A stretch of 64,000 nucleotides of DNA from the NCBI GenBank assembly GCA_033558025.1, contig JAUCEF010000012.1, forward strand, positions 868,001 to 932,000, in the 5' to 3' direction. Source of the stretch: Phytophthora sp. 'mugwort'. Its lineage: Eukaryota > Oomycota > Peronosporomycetes > Peronosporales > Peronosporaceae. Shown here in pieces: positions 44,375 through 55,509 of this stretch (positions are counted from its first letter, which is position 1; each line of letters begins with the position of its first letter). A program made the position numbers and the translations under genes. The notes under the pieces are model-generated. The model searched no databases, had not been told where the DNA came from, and saw only the letters and a program-made list of their open reading frames with translations.

Positions 44375-47300
44375 CCCCTTGGTTACCACGGCCTGTATCC
44401 TACAGGATAAAATATTTCATATCCTGTAGCATACAAGATACGAAATGTCAGCATACAAAACTCCAGTCAAATCATTCAAACGCCTAATCAAACAACGCTG
44501 CATTAGTTTCCACAGGGATGTAGCTAACCTCGGGGCAATTATTCCAACCGTGGTACCTGTGAGGCCAAATTTTGTTTGTCGATATTCTGGAGCAAAGTCG
44601 CGCGCAATTGAGCGCTTCGATCCCTCTCTCATTCTAAAACGCGCCACCTGGACCTCACACCTCAAGCCACTATGTCTACTGATCTCACGTTTTCTGCAAT
44701 GTGGAGGAATCTGCGCTCCCGAGGCTGGCGCCACCAGCAGTCCAGCGGCTTGACGACTATGACCAAGTACTACACACCCAAGGGGTGGTTAGACAAACGC
44801 TATTCGGTGCGTGGACGTGTTCTGGGGCGAGGATGAGCTTTTACGATTCGTTCCTGAAGAAGGTAACTCTGCTGCCTACTCCGAACTGTAGATGTTGTCT
44901 GACAGTTTGCGTGAATGTTCAATGTAGAGACTCTGGAGCCGCCCTCGAAGCGCCTAAGACCTAGTGCTGCTTCCGTACTCATGCAGCAGCATCACCCCTC
45001 GTCCACAGACTACTGCAATCACTCACTCACCACATCTCTCCGACTCTCATGCTTTGTCACCGCCAGCTGAGAGACCACCACCTTTTGAACAGGTGGGAAC
45101 ACCCTCCGTGGCTCTTGCTTGATCCCCGGAGTCGAGGGAGGGCGAGGGTCCGAATATGTTCGACGTGGCCAGCCTGAACGCTCAACGCTGCCTTCGCTGC
45201 CATCAATACCAAGCACACGACCTGTCCGACGTGTGCTGTCCATGGTGACACCATGCCAGTCAGCGTCAACTCTGCCGCGTGTTTTCAGAAGCCAGCGACG
45301 ATTCGGATGATGGTTTATTCATGCAGTAGGAGATGAAGAGGACTTCAACATTGACGACGATTCAGTGACGATGTCAGTGACGATGACAGTGACGCGTTCG
45401 TCCCTGACAGTGACGTATGGCCGACCGGCTACAAGAGCGACGATCAACCGGCCCCAGAAGCTGCCGACGACGACGCTGACAATGACGACGAGGTGGATTT
45501 GCTGCATCTATCCTACGTCGCGGCAAGCCGGAAGACTTGTCGAACGCGGATCTGCGTTTGCATAGACGCAAGGTCTGGGATGTTCACATTAAGGACACAA
45601 GTACGTATTTGTGGTGTCTCGTAGAGGATAAGCTCGTGTGACTAACTAACTATCCTGCATTATACAGGCCGTCGTGTTCAGCTGCCTGCTGCTCACTGGA
45701 ACATCGTCTCACCGCTCCTACTGAGACAGCAGAAGCTGTGGGTTTAAATCTCGAAGCGTTATTTTTCATGATGCTACCAAAAGATGTGTGGGTCGACATA
45801 GCGGAAGAATCAAACGGACATCAACGCTGGCAACGCAACTTTATGCCCGATCAACTGGCAGAGTGGAACCAACGTCGGCGGAATCGTAACCCAGCCTACC
45901 GATCTAAAAGCCCAGCGCAACGTAGACGTGAGATGGACAAGTTCAAGATGATACAGCCACACGAATTGGTCAACTTCATTGGGCTGATGTGTGCACGGAC
46001 ATTATGCCCTCATCGTGGACGTCTATCTCGACACTGGGCTACCAATGCACAAGGAGCTGTCCCTGGTGGCACCTTTGGAAAATTTATGGCGCGTCATCGC
46101 TTTGAGGAAATTATTCGGTACCTGCATTTCAGTAGAAACGACGCCCCAGATGCTCGCCGCCTAAGGTCGTGGAAGATCAAGAGTGTGGCTGATGCTACAT
46201 CAATAAAAGCTTCTCTACTGGAATGACGGTTGGTCCGCGGATTGTATTCGATGAAGGAATGATCCCATGCGTAGTAGGTTCAAAACCCCATGCGTCAATA
46301 CCTAAGGGCGAAACCGCATCATTGGGGCACCAAGTGCTATATGACGTGCGACTCCGACACTGGATACTGCTACAGAGCGGAAATCTACCAAGGTCGCGTA
46401 CGAGGTGACCGTCCGAATATGTTGCAGGGTGAAAACGGTATGCTGCGCAATATTGATTGTGTACTTCAAGGGCAACGAATCGCCTAATCATTACCGACAG
46501 GTTTTACACCAGCGTGTTGCTGTCTTCGCTACTTCTCGACCGTGGGCTGTACCACGTTGGAACCATCCGCACCGACCGTCTAGGATTCTGCAAGCGCATC
46601 ATCTATAAAAAGAAGGAGCGCAGAGGACCTCGAGGGTCATATCGCCTTGCTCAATCGATTGTATATCCTAACATGTTCGCGATCGCGCGGATGGACAACA
46701 GGCATGTTTACTTCTTAGCAACCGGGTGTTCTACAGCTTTGGCTACGGTTGGACGGCGTAACGGCGCGCACGTCGATCCAGTGCTGGCGCCTCAGTTGGT
46801 TAGAGCCTACCACGACGGCATGGGAGAAGCTGACACGAACGACCAAAAGTGTCTCCAGCGTTTTTCCATCCAGCGAGCGGTACGTTTCAAGACGTATTAC
46901 CACACAGGTTTTGTCGGGTTAGTTGACATGGCCCTCGTCAACACGTATACCATCTACGCTCAGCTATTCGCTCTCAAGTACCCTAACGAATTGGTCCACA
47001 CGCACTGCCAGTTTATGGAGCAGATGCAGGCTACACTGCTGGCTGTTGGCCCCAGCGACTTCGAGGGAGACCGCTCAATAGAGGCCATGTTCGGTGGTAC
47101 GCCTCGGGCTTACTGCCGCCCTCGCTCGGTAGCACCATCGCGCCATCAACTCGAACAGGTTGACAGCTTTTGAACTGTTCGAGTTGGCGATAAGATACAG
47201 CACAAGAGGCGTCAGTACGCGTGTAAGGTGTGCTCAATTTTACGCCGTGCAAAGCACAAACCGGCCTGGGAGACTACATATCTTTGTAGAACTTGCTCAG

Positions 47301-47833
47301 ACACTCATGGCAGCGGCAGCATCCATCTTTGTCAGCGCGCACGTCAACATGATCCCGCTGGACCTGTGAACACCGCCACATGCAGCCAGATCTGGCATGA
47401 TATGTGGAGGAACGGCACGGATACGCCAGGGGGCGTTCACATTCGCCGCAGGGCTCCGAAGAATGGGCGAGCTAGTGATGAGGAGTCGAATAGTGAAGAT
47501 AGTGAGCAAGAGTAGTAATGAATGTATGGATGACTGATTTCAGAATGGTTCAAAATCACGCACCACAGTAGAACTGGTGATGAATAATGTTGAAAACTAG
47601 AGAACATTTATCGACCAGCCCATCATCCTTACCACCTCCGCTTTGATCGTATCGGATGCGATGCAGTATATTGAAAAGATCTTGGATTGGGCTATCCTGT
47701 AGGATACTCTACATCGCTGTGGGTAGGGGATGGTTCCATTGACCACGCGAAAACTCCGCAAATAGTAAAATCAAGTGCAAAACAATCCTGTAGGCTATAG
47801 GAAAAAAGTGAGCAAATCGTGGTACCGAAGGGG
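44375..47833 (+). mobile_element. piggyBac element 2
   Basis: 3459-base element. The right side is followed by TTAA (47834-47837); the left side has TTA at 44372-44374 where one A appears lost. The ends are inverted repeats: left CCCCTTGGTTACCACG, right, read inward, CCCCTTCGGTACCACG, followed in both by CCTACAGGAT after 10-20 bases. Contains a plus-strand piggyBac transposase. Confidence 0.82.
45738..47515 (+). pseudogene. piggyBac transposase, frameshifted, element 2
   Basis: The first core frame (45738-46226) has MLPKDVWVDIAEESN, HELVNFIGLMCARTLCPHRG and FEEIIRYLHFSRND. The catalytic Asp segment VGPRIVFDEGMIP is at 46225. Later pieces are GTKCYMTCDSDTGYCY, NHYRQVLH-type and the 238-codon frame 46457-47173 with RLIITDRFYTSVLLSS, RMDNRHVYFLATGCST and LVRAYHDGMGEADTNDQ, where the usual GGVD motif reads GEAD. 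A C-terminal cysteine-rich finger is near 47220-47420. An upstream acidic region at 45330-45560 probably belongs to it. Frame breaks near 46225, 46450 and 47173. It shares its architecture with element 1 but is a different subfamily. Confidence 0.82.
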
Positions 47834-48409
47834 TTAAAACGCTTCGTGTATGCAGATACCCTGTTGAAGTACAAGGACAACACCTGGTGGAAAGTTATCT
47901 TCAACGATGAGCCATCTGTGTTGCTTCCTGGGGTTACTGTGGGGGGAGTGGCATAAAGCCGGGGAAGAGTTCAAGAACGAGCGTTTGGTACCACCATTTT
48001 AAATCTGGAGGGAGACGATGATGGGTTGGGGGTGCGCCACGTAGGAAGACGTTGAAGCCCTCCACTTGCGAAAATCCAATGTCGCTGGTGCGTACTACAA
48101 GACGATTCTCGAAAAGAATCTACATGCTAATGTAACAGGCATGGAAATTGGAGAAATTACACGACGGTGTTCGTGCCACCATTCAAAAAAAACTACCGTC
48201 TTACCCCGTATATTAGACATAGGTGCTCTAAGGAGACTGTGCATTTCGCTCAAACGGAAGGTAACATCATTTTGACCACCTGTTTAATATAACGCATGGT
48301 TCACGACATGAACTACCGGTAGCCAGTCAACACCTCCAAGAGCTCGGAGCCATTCACTTACGTTCACTTAGACTCTGTGTTTTGCTTATCATTCTACACT
48401 AGAGCAGCC

Positions 48410-50340
48410 ATGAGCAGCGAGCGTCGGAGCTACAGTATCAACGAGAAACTTGTGGTCTTGCTGGCTACCAGAAAGGAGTCAAAGGTCACGGTTTTGCTGA
48501 TCGCAGTGCAAAACCCAACGTACCCGTACAGACTATACGGGGATGGGACAAGGTTGAGGATCAAGTTAAAGCGGCCCTCAAGCACCGTCAAGTTGCTACT
48601 TGCGTCTCCCGCCGGCTTCGTCTAAGTGTAGCGGGGTTACACGAAGGTGGCACGAAGTGTAGCCATGCTACGTGTCACCTTGCAGCAAGTGGTACTTGGT
48701 ACCACTTGGATTAACAGGATTTCAGTACGTACCACAGGCCCATTCGATATGCATTTGACTAGGTTTAACTATGATAGATAATTTTTAGAATCATACATTT
48801 ACACCACAGGCGGCTTTGCCGCAGATAAGAAAACAAATAACAGTTCAGTTTTAGCATCAAAGATAGTATCGTCCTAGGTTTAGGAATACTGACTCTTTGA
48901 GTCGCCAGTGGTATAACTAAGGGATCTAAGCCTCTGCGGAGACCTTAGGGGTTAGGAGAACCACAGCTAAGGCTCGGAGAGTTATACGTCTTCCTCTGAC
49001 GCACTATCTTCCGCATCTCCGCTGCAGAGCTGGTCGCAAACAAGCCCACTCCGAGCTTGAAGAGCGGCTTTTTCAATGGGTTACTGCTCGTAATGCCAAG
49101 GGACTTCGCGTGAAGGACGCGTACATTCGTTTGCAGGCCAAGAACATATATCGCTCAATTCATGGTGGTGAGACCGAAGGCTTTGATACTTTTTCAGGCT
49201 GGCTCGACAGGTTCAAGCGACGCCGGAACTCTGTCTCCCACAGGCAGACAACGTCACGATGCCTTCCCACTGAAGCTCCTCACATCTGTCGTGATTTTAT
49301 TCAGCAGACACAGCACCTCATTGGGACACACAACATCAAGCCCAGCAATATCATCAACATGGACCAGGTGCCTCGGTACTTTGAGACAACGATCACGGCG
49401 CGTGGTTCCCTTGAAGTTCTGCTTCGGAAAGGGGGTTCGAGCCATCGATGTTTCACCGCTACCTTCACGATCACTGGGGAGGGTAAGGTGCGGACCCCGC
49501 ACCTTCTCTTCTCCAAGCTGAAAAAAAAAACGTCGTGCCCGCCCAGTTTCATGGTCGACGTCAATCCTACTGGCTTGTGGAGTGCTGGCATTCTCCTGGA
49601 CCATGCTCGGCAGGTAGTGTGCGATATGATTGAGACACAGCTTTTTCTTTCGCGAGCCGTGCTTTATCTCATTGGCTCTTACGGTTGCCATGTCAAGCTT
49701 GCAGAATCAAACGACTTGAAGCGTACAACGTTTTGTATTAATAATACCGCCGAACATGACTACCATCCTACAACCACTTGACGTCGCAGTCAACAGAAGC
49801 TACCAGGAGTACTACAGAGACCGGTTCGACGATTATCTCGGCAGCCCTGGAGAACACTGCAGACAAAGCCAGGCAGCAGACCACCCGAAAGTACCTCGCT
49901 ACGCTACGGTAGCACAATAGACACTTGATTGGGTTGCAACGAATGATGCAGCCAGCATAAAGCGAGCTTTTACGCTGTGTGGCTTGGTTCCTAAGCAAGA
50001 CTTCAATATTGAATCGCTTCACCCCCCGCTGCGTGACGCTACAGACATTGGCATGGACCACTGGAATGAGCAATACAGCCATCTCACAGAAGCTGACGAC
50101 AGGGAGCAATTGGCTATTGCAACAGCAATGTGGTACTTGCCGGATGACCGCACGTCCAGCTTGTTTTGTCTCTTGTGCATGGCATTGGTACGCCCCTGAG
50201 TAAGTACTCGACGATATTGAAGACGAGCTACATGTAGGCAATGACTGACTTGGATGGTCTCTTTGATGATGACTACTTGGCTGGAATTCGTAACGGGACA
50301 AAGGAGCCTGGCGAATTGGAGCTTTACGCTGCTGCTCATA
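48410..50340 (+). pseudogene. pogo-like DDE_1 transposase D, interrupted by a solo LTR
   Basis: Begins at the ATG at 48410 (MSSERRSYSINEKLVVLLA), a pogo-like helix-turn-helix. After the LTR the frame resumes at 49027 with RAGRKQAHSELEERLFQW and the CENP-B-type part GLRVKDAYIRLQAKNI, then IINMDQVPRYFE (first catalytic Asp), LYLIGSYGCHVKLAE (second catalytic block, where the usual Asp reads Gly), and TTILQPLDVAVNRSYQEYY (third catalytic block). A C-terminal part with DHWNEQYSHLTEADDREQ runs to about 50200; the acidic piece LDGLFDDDYLAG follows. Frame breaks near 49740 and 49850. The Gly in the second catalytic position means the encoded enzyme would be dead even if joined. Confidence 0.72.
48627..49026 (+). 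mobile_element. Solo LTR (copia/gypsy type)
   Basis: Exactly 400 bases, starting TGTAGCGGGG and ending CCGCTGCA, with short inverted termini (TGTAGC/GCTGCA). It interrupts the reading frame of pogo-like transposase D, which resumes at 49027. The start resembles TGTAACGGGG at 33011, suggesting related LTR families. A matching target duplication was not evident, so the exact edges may be a few bases off. Confidence 0.65.
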
Positions 50341-52272
50341 TGCACACATGAAAAACATTGAGGTAACTACTGTTGTTAAGAACAACAAGTTATTGTCCCA
50401 GTTTTCGTACACCGTAGAAAATCCCACGAGAACAGCATGTCTGGCTCGCTTGGGGTCGTATGTCACAGTGAAGGTAGATGGACGTTGTCTCACTCGCAAC
50501 ACATTGTGGTTTTCTTCAGACTTCAGCAAGCTATTCGATGAATAGCACATATGCGTTATAACAAATAGAGGACATGATCAGCGTTGTATTCGTTTAGAAC
50601 GGCTATGTCTAATATGCGGGATAAGACGGTAGTCAAAACCTACACGATCGCAAGTAATTTTAAAAAGGATTACATTATCATGCAAATTTGCATTAAATTA
50701 GTAATGCAGGTTGATTTATTCGCTAACACATTTCGGTGGCGGTCTTGGAAGTAGCCGTTGTGTACCCACTGTACGTAAGTAAGTACGAAATACGAAAACA
50801 CCGAGAATCGAGAAATAAATTCGCAACGGAGAACATTAGCACCAGTGCAAGAAAGGCAAGTGCCATGAGCGCAAGACAACGGTGCTCCAAATCCAAAAAT
50901 TGGGAACACTTTAAAGTTGCAACTTCCTGCTCCAATACGGCAACGCTTCGCGTTCAGCCATCGGACGACACCCCTGGAGCGCCTAGAATGGCAGGGACCC
51001 ACGGTTCTGCGGCTACGGATGCTCGTCTGATGCATTGCAGCGGCTCGTTGGTTGCCCATCGAAGGTGTGATTTAACTTCGTTTGCACTGGAGTGTTAACG
51101 GCACTGAGCATCGTGCTTATCCCATACGCTGCAACAAAAGTCTGCATCGCGAGCCAGCTCGAGGGTTTCTTTCACGAAGTGATTTCTTCCGTGCTTCTTG
51201 CTCAAACAGTGCTAGCATACCTCCAGTGGCTCGTTTTTTAGCACAGGCAAATCTGCTGGTGTGAGATTGAATTTGCGTAGAATCCTATTCCGAACGCGAA
51301 CATACTTGAGCCCGTGCGCCGGCATATCTTGCGCAAATGTCTTCGTGACCAACCTGATGTAACGGGGTGGAGCGATCTCGGCGACATGCACGCCCGTCTG
51401 CACGATATTAACTAGGTCAGCCTTTCACAGTGCCGCGTCTTGGTTCGCCACGGGCTCTTCACATAGGGGGGGGCTCTTCTGCACAGGCTTCGCAGTTGCT
51501 GCCCAGAAGACGGTAACGCATATTGTGGGGTACAGCCATATTGTAAACAGTGCATGCAACTATGACGATCTTGGGCTCCTGAGCGTCCCGGCCAAGGCGT
51601 GGTAATCGTTCTGAGAAAAGCCGTTAGCGCAAAGTGGCCACAGGGGGCCTTCGACATGGTGCCAAATGGTACGAGGAAGGCAACAGACGGGGGACTGCTT
51701 CGTTGTGAATAGGTATGATATTCTGGAAGTTGTGTGTTGGTGAATGATTTGCTGTGCTAGCCTCTAAATTTTGATGCGAGTCGTGCATAGTGCGGTACTG
51801 GTGCTCGGCGTTATGTACCCATTCTATATCGCTTTTATTGCTGATGGTAGTATTTTTCAACATACCGCAAATGACGACAAATGTTGCAGCGCACCACGAG
51901 ATAGGACGGGCAATCCTGACCAGATATGCCACTGATTGACTAAAACCTTCCAGATGCATCGGTTTAGATAGGTTATCAATGCTGTTCAATTAGAACGTTG
52001 CGTCAAGGTGCAGAACGAAAGTACTCGGGTTGCGGGCAGCATTTCCGGTCAGCGCTTGCCCACGAGGAACGGCCGGCCGTCTGAGATATTCCTCACAATG
52101 TGAACGCCGGATGCATCATAGTCTCTACTGAACGAAAAGGCGCCGTGCCTTCACGCCCACTAAATGCGGCGGGTCACACTGCTTCCACAATCTCCTTCCG
52201 CTTGTCGTTGTTCACTATGTTTTGCACTGCTGTGGGCTAGGAAGGCCGCAGGCCGCAGCTCAAAGTTACGCC
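50341..52272. other. Unassigned region, no gene seen
   Basis: Between pogo-like D and the PIF/Harbinger element. The frame 50348-50545 (MKNIEVTTVVKNNKLLSQ) and a minus-strand hydrophobic frame at 50723-50935 (CLALMALAFLALVLMFSV) are not recognised. Probably decayed repeat DNA. Confidence 0.35.
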
Positions 52273-52275
52273 ATT

Positions 52276-52306
52276 GGGCGCCTTCCATAACCAGCAAAAA
52301 CGGTTT
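52276..52306 (+). repeat. Harbinger terminal inverted repeat, left
   Basis: Begins GGGCGCCTTCCATAACC; pairs with 58597-58628, with one substitution and one single-base gap over the length. Confidence 0.8.
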
Positions 52307-52441
52307 AATGCGGCTCTAACCCGAGCATTAAAAGTCGCATTATACTACCATCATTAAAAACAATTGTTTCGTTTTCGACAAAACCTGTCTCACGAAACAA
52401 TTCAGTTTAATGCGACGGATCTCGTTTAATGAGGCCAAATT
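52302..52441 (+). promoter_or_regulatory. Subterminal TTTAATGC repeats of the Harbinger element
   Basis: TTTAATGC or its complement occurs about five times between 52303 and 52440, including an inverted pair around CTAACCC, and the same arrangement (TTTAATGC, CTAACCC, AGCAT, GCATTAAA) occurs at the other end at 58549-58583. A 10-base inverted pair AATTGTTTCG/CGAAACAATT also lies here. In studied Harbinger systems the Myb-like protein binds subterminal repeats; these are candidates. Confidence 0.45.
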
Positions 52442-52900
52442 TAGAATCTCTCAAAGAGCAACCCCATAAAATACTGTCAGGTATTTGTATAGAGCGACAT
52501 CAACACCTCCATTTGGCAGTTATCATCACTCCCGTCATTTGAATATCAAAAGCGATCTTCAAAGGCTCCGCGCGCTAGCGTTGTTTTCCCCGCCAATCGG
52601 CGCATTTCGCATTCGGCGCAGCGGGGCTCAAGTTTCCGAGTTGATTTTCTTGTGCGCGTCAGGTACACGAAGGGCGATACGTGCTGTCGCTGCTGCTTGT
52701 CTGGTACTGATGGTCTGCTTACGAGGTGTTGTTGTTGTTGCGCAGCGCCCGCCAGCATCTGCACTACCCTTCTCCCTCCGGTTAGCTAGCTTGTACTCTG
52801 ATCGTTAAGACTCTCTGTTGAAATGTGTGTGCCTTGATATAGGTGGATCTCCTCGTGAAGTCGACACGTATTAAACGTGTTCACAAGGGAAGACGATGCA

Positions 52901-54370
52901 GAGATGGCTGGAGTAGGGGGAAGTGCCAGCGGTTACAGCCCCGCAGACAAGCGCGTAGTCTGTGTTCCCAGCGCTGCTAACGGTTGTACGACGTGCGAAC
53001 CCAAAACGATATACACTAAGGAGGTGTCGAATGTGCTACATGTAGCTACGCTCTGGTGAGGGGGGCGAGGTCGTGGTGCACGTTGGAGGACGAGGAAAGA
53101 GGATTAGCAGTCCACCGTCGAAGTCCAAGAACATAAAACGGAATAACCTCCATGTGCGCGATCATGAGACCGAGTGGCTCATCCAGGTTCCCTACGTGAC
53201 GGACTATCCCGGGGCTACCATGACACCATTGCCCATGTCGAACTTTATTCTGTCAGATGAAGCTACGAAGCTACGAAGCTTCATCTGACAGAATAAAGTT
53301 ATGGCGAGGGGCTCTCGAGTTATCTTCCGTACATATGAGTCCCTTGGGAACTCGCACAGACCCGGTTAGTTCTCCGGCCGACACGGACTCCACGCTGACG
53401 GATTCGTGGGAATCTGTCCCTGTCTCGCAAGACACAGGATCGCCCCATGGACTCAGTCGCCCCCCTGGACACCGTCGCCGTCGAGGAAATATCCGTCGGG
53501 TTTACCAAGCAGCCTGCAGTGCGACGAACAAGCCCCGCGGCCGCCATCACCATTGGTCCGGTATAGTCCTCACCCTCGTCCCGGAAGGATACAATGTAAC
53601 ACCTCAGGACCGCAATGGTGGTCTCGCATGCAGCGGCATCGCAAGACTCTGCTGAAGCGAGTCTACCTGCTCGTGTGCTTGGGAGAGGAGCGTATCAAGT
53701 ATCGCATTACGGATTGGGAGCCTGCCAGTTGGCCATCGTTTGTTGGCTTCATCGAGGACATGTTCAATCCGCGATGCTTGAAATTCCCTCATGTTCCTAT
53801 GGGCGGGCCCTGCGCTGCAAGCAGCGATGCAAGTCTCCCTCGTCCAAGAATTCTCGTTAAATCCGCTATTGTTGCGAGCAAAACCGTTCATTTGGAGGAA
53901 ATTGCGGTAATTCGCTGCAGGAAGATCCCAATTTATGCCTCGTTCGGAGTCAACTCGCTGGTGCGTATGGTGTAGTGTTGACCGGCCTCATTCTCGCAGG
54001 CGAGGTGGTGGGTCAATACCTGGATCATCTAATGGTGTTCGGGCCGCCCTGTTCAGGGAAAATGCCTAACGACGGCTACCGCATGCACCTAGGGATCCTG
54101 ACCACAAACGCGTTTTACGCGGGGATCGATGCAGATCGATGGGGTGGCATGATGAGGTTCGTGGACCATCACTGCAGCTCGAACGCTCGATTTCATGAGG
54201 TCATGGTTGGACGTCGGCTCACCGTTGTAGCGGTGACGATCCGCGATGTGTTTCCAGGCAACGAACTATTGGTCTCGTACGGATCAACGCTCTGGTTCCT
54301 ATGCCGTAGTGGGTGGTCTGGCTGCCAGCACCGCCACCTGCAGCATTTGAACGACATCGGTGCTACGTGA
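52901..54370 (+). pseudogene. SET-domain protein frame within the Harbinger element
   Basis: Plus strand, several frames. Early pieces: MAGVGGSASGYSPADK (52901), TEWLIQVPYVTDYPGATMTP and PMSNFILSD (53170-53250), DTDSTLTDSWESVPVSQ (53380) and VRRTSPAAAITIGPV. A pre-SET/AWS-like part reads CGNSLQEDPNLCLV in one frame (53906), followed by AGAYGVVLTGLILAGEVVGQY, which is the G-x-G-x...GE start of a SET domain, then DGYRMHLG, GGMMRFVDHHCSSNARFHE (canonical RFxNHxCxPN, with Asp for Asn and Ser for Pro) and RDVFPGNELLVSYG (canonical ELxxDYG). The closing CRSGWSGCQH matches a post-SET cysteine cluster. The protein would methylate a lysine substrate; the altered NHxCxPN and the frame breaks mean this copy is probably inactive. 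Stop at 54368. Confidence 0.65.
53241..53300. repeat. 24-base perfect inverted repeat, 12-base spacer
   Basis: Arms 53241-53264 and 53277-53300 (AACTTTATTCTGTCAGATGA plus four bases and its exact complement) around ACGAAGCTACGA. It lies inside the SET frame just after PMSNFILSD and therefore disrupts it. Confidence 0.9.
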
Positions 54371-54470
54371 CTTGCTACTCATATGGCAGGATGAAGGGGT
54401 ATCACAACGGATATGTGTGATATCCGTTGTGATAACCCTTCATCCTGTCATGTGAGTAGCAAGTCACGTA
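54364..54470. repeat. 51-base inverted repeat forming a long hairpin
   Basis: Arms 54364-54414 and 54420-54470 with a 5-base loop GTGTG; 48 of 51 positions pair. The left arm overlaps the stop codon of the SET frame. Confidence 0.9.
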
Positions 54471-54521
54471 CCCTGGATGTTCATTACACATATCACACAT
54501 ATGTGTAATGAACATCCAGGG
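54471..54521. repeat. 22-base perfect inverted repeat, adjacent to the previous one
   Basis: Arms 54471-54492 (CCCTGGATGTTCATTACACA plus two bases) and 54500-54521, spacer TCACACA. It begins at the base following the 51-base hairpin. Confidence 0.9.
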
Positions 54522-55509
54522 TTTGCTTGTATGTAATGCGGGGTGCATCTGAAAACGGACTGTTGTTGATGTCGTCTGCTTATATCATTTGTGTTAAAAA
54601 GGGGACAATTATTGTATTCGGAGATGGCTATAGGTTGTGCTTTTGGTAGCTCCCGAATGCATCTTCACAACCTGTCGAGGCTCCGTGGCCTCCGCCTCCT
54701 CCGGCTTAGTGTGATATTTAAATTTCAGCCGGGATTTCGTGTGAAGACTCCGAGTTCGCCCTTCTTGCTCCTGCTCTTGATTTTGCAACATGCGCCGGCG
54801 TATCACGACAAGGTATCTAATAATGGGCCCCGCAGAGTCGACCGAATGCTTGGTTTGCGAGCTCATGTGTCCTTCTGATGTCTTTCTGATGGCTCGGGTG
54901 TCTGGCGCCGCTGCCCAAACCCCTCGAAAGCCGGCACATGTGCTATATCGTCGAGCGACAGCTAGCGAGCCGTTAGAGCTCTCTTGTATGAGAGCTTTCA
55001 AGATCAATGTGCTCCGTGCGCCTACATGGGATGGAACAGAGAACATCTATTGCACAAACAGAATCTACGAGAGGCATCGAATTGACGACAAAAAAAAGCG
55101 TCAGTCGCAGATGACGGATAATGACGAAGTCGCTACACTGACGTCTGCGACTACGGTGCTGTCGTCTTGTCCACACGTACACACGAAGCGTTTAGGCCAG
55201 ACGAAATTTGGCGAGGGTGTACCGCTCTCTGTCGGCCGTGATCCATCATCCCCTTGCAGAACAGCATCGTGTTTCTAGTTTTTTTCAGTTTCTCATACAA
55301 ACTCGAAGTATACGAGCCGCGGAGTTTTTTTTTCGGAGTTTACTTTGCAAAGTACGCCAGAAGGAGAAGATGTCACCGAAAGTATGATGGCGGGCTCGCG
55401 TCGGCTGATCCGTTGATGACCGTATCATATGCTGCTGTGTAATACAACGTCTAGAAGGGGCGCAGGACGGGGTAGAGCAACCCCTCGTGCGAGGAGCTGT
55501 TGTTGCTCT
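54522..55509. other. Spacer inside the Harbinger element, unrecognised frames
   Basis: A plus frame at 54790-55278 (162 codons) and a minus frame at 54609-55046 overlap; neither shows a known motif. It may hold the promoter of the Myb-like gene. Confidence 0.35.

Larger units (their letters stand above)
44023..48270 (+). pseudogene. Tc1-like transposase split by piggyBac 2
   Basis: The left part (44023-44374) begins MEHWRSFAW, then LTFQAIADQLKIHMSSIE (helix-turn-helix) and in another frame RRPRKTSVQEDCQIV and SARKNPFLSAI. The right part (47834-48270) continues with KRFVYADTLL, KYKDNTWWKVIFNDE (catalytic DE), and MGWGCATWEDVEALHL. Across the TTAA of piggyBac 2 the frame joins directly. The order is that of Tc1-like transposases. 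Frame breaks are present on both sides, so it was decaying as well as being split. Distinct from the Tc1-like relic at 36.7 kb in sequence and orientation. Confidence 0.7.

Noticed and set aside
50723..50935. Possible small membrane protein on the minus strand
   Set aside because: One hydrophobic run only, no conserved family, and surrounded by decayed repeat DNA.
52485..52808. Possible secreted effector (hydrophobic stretch in a 107-codon frame)
   Set aside because: The hydrophobic segment is internal (residues ~65-85), no RXLR or other effector motif follows, and the frame lies inside the Harbinger element.
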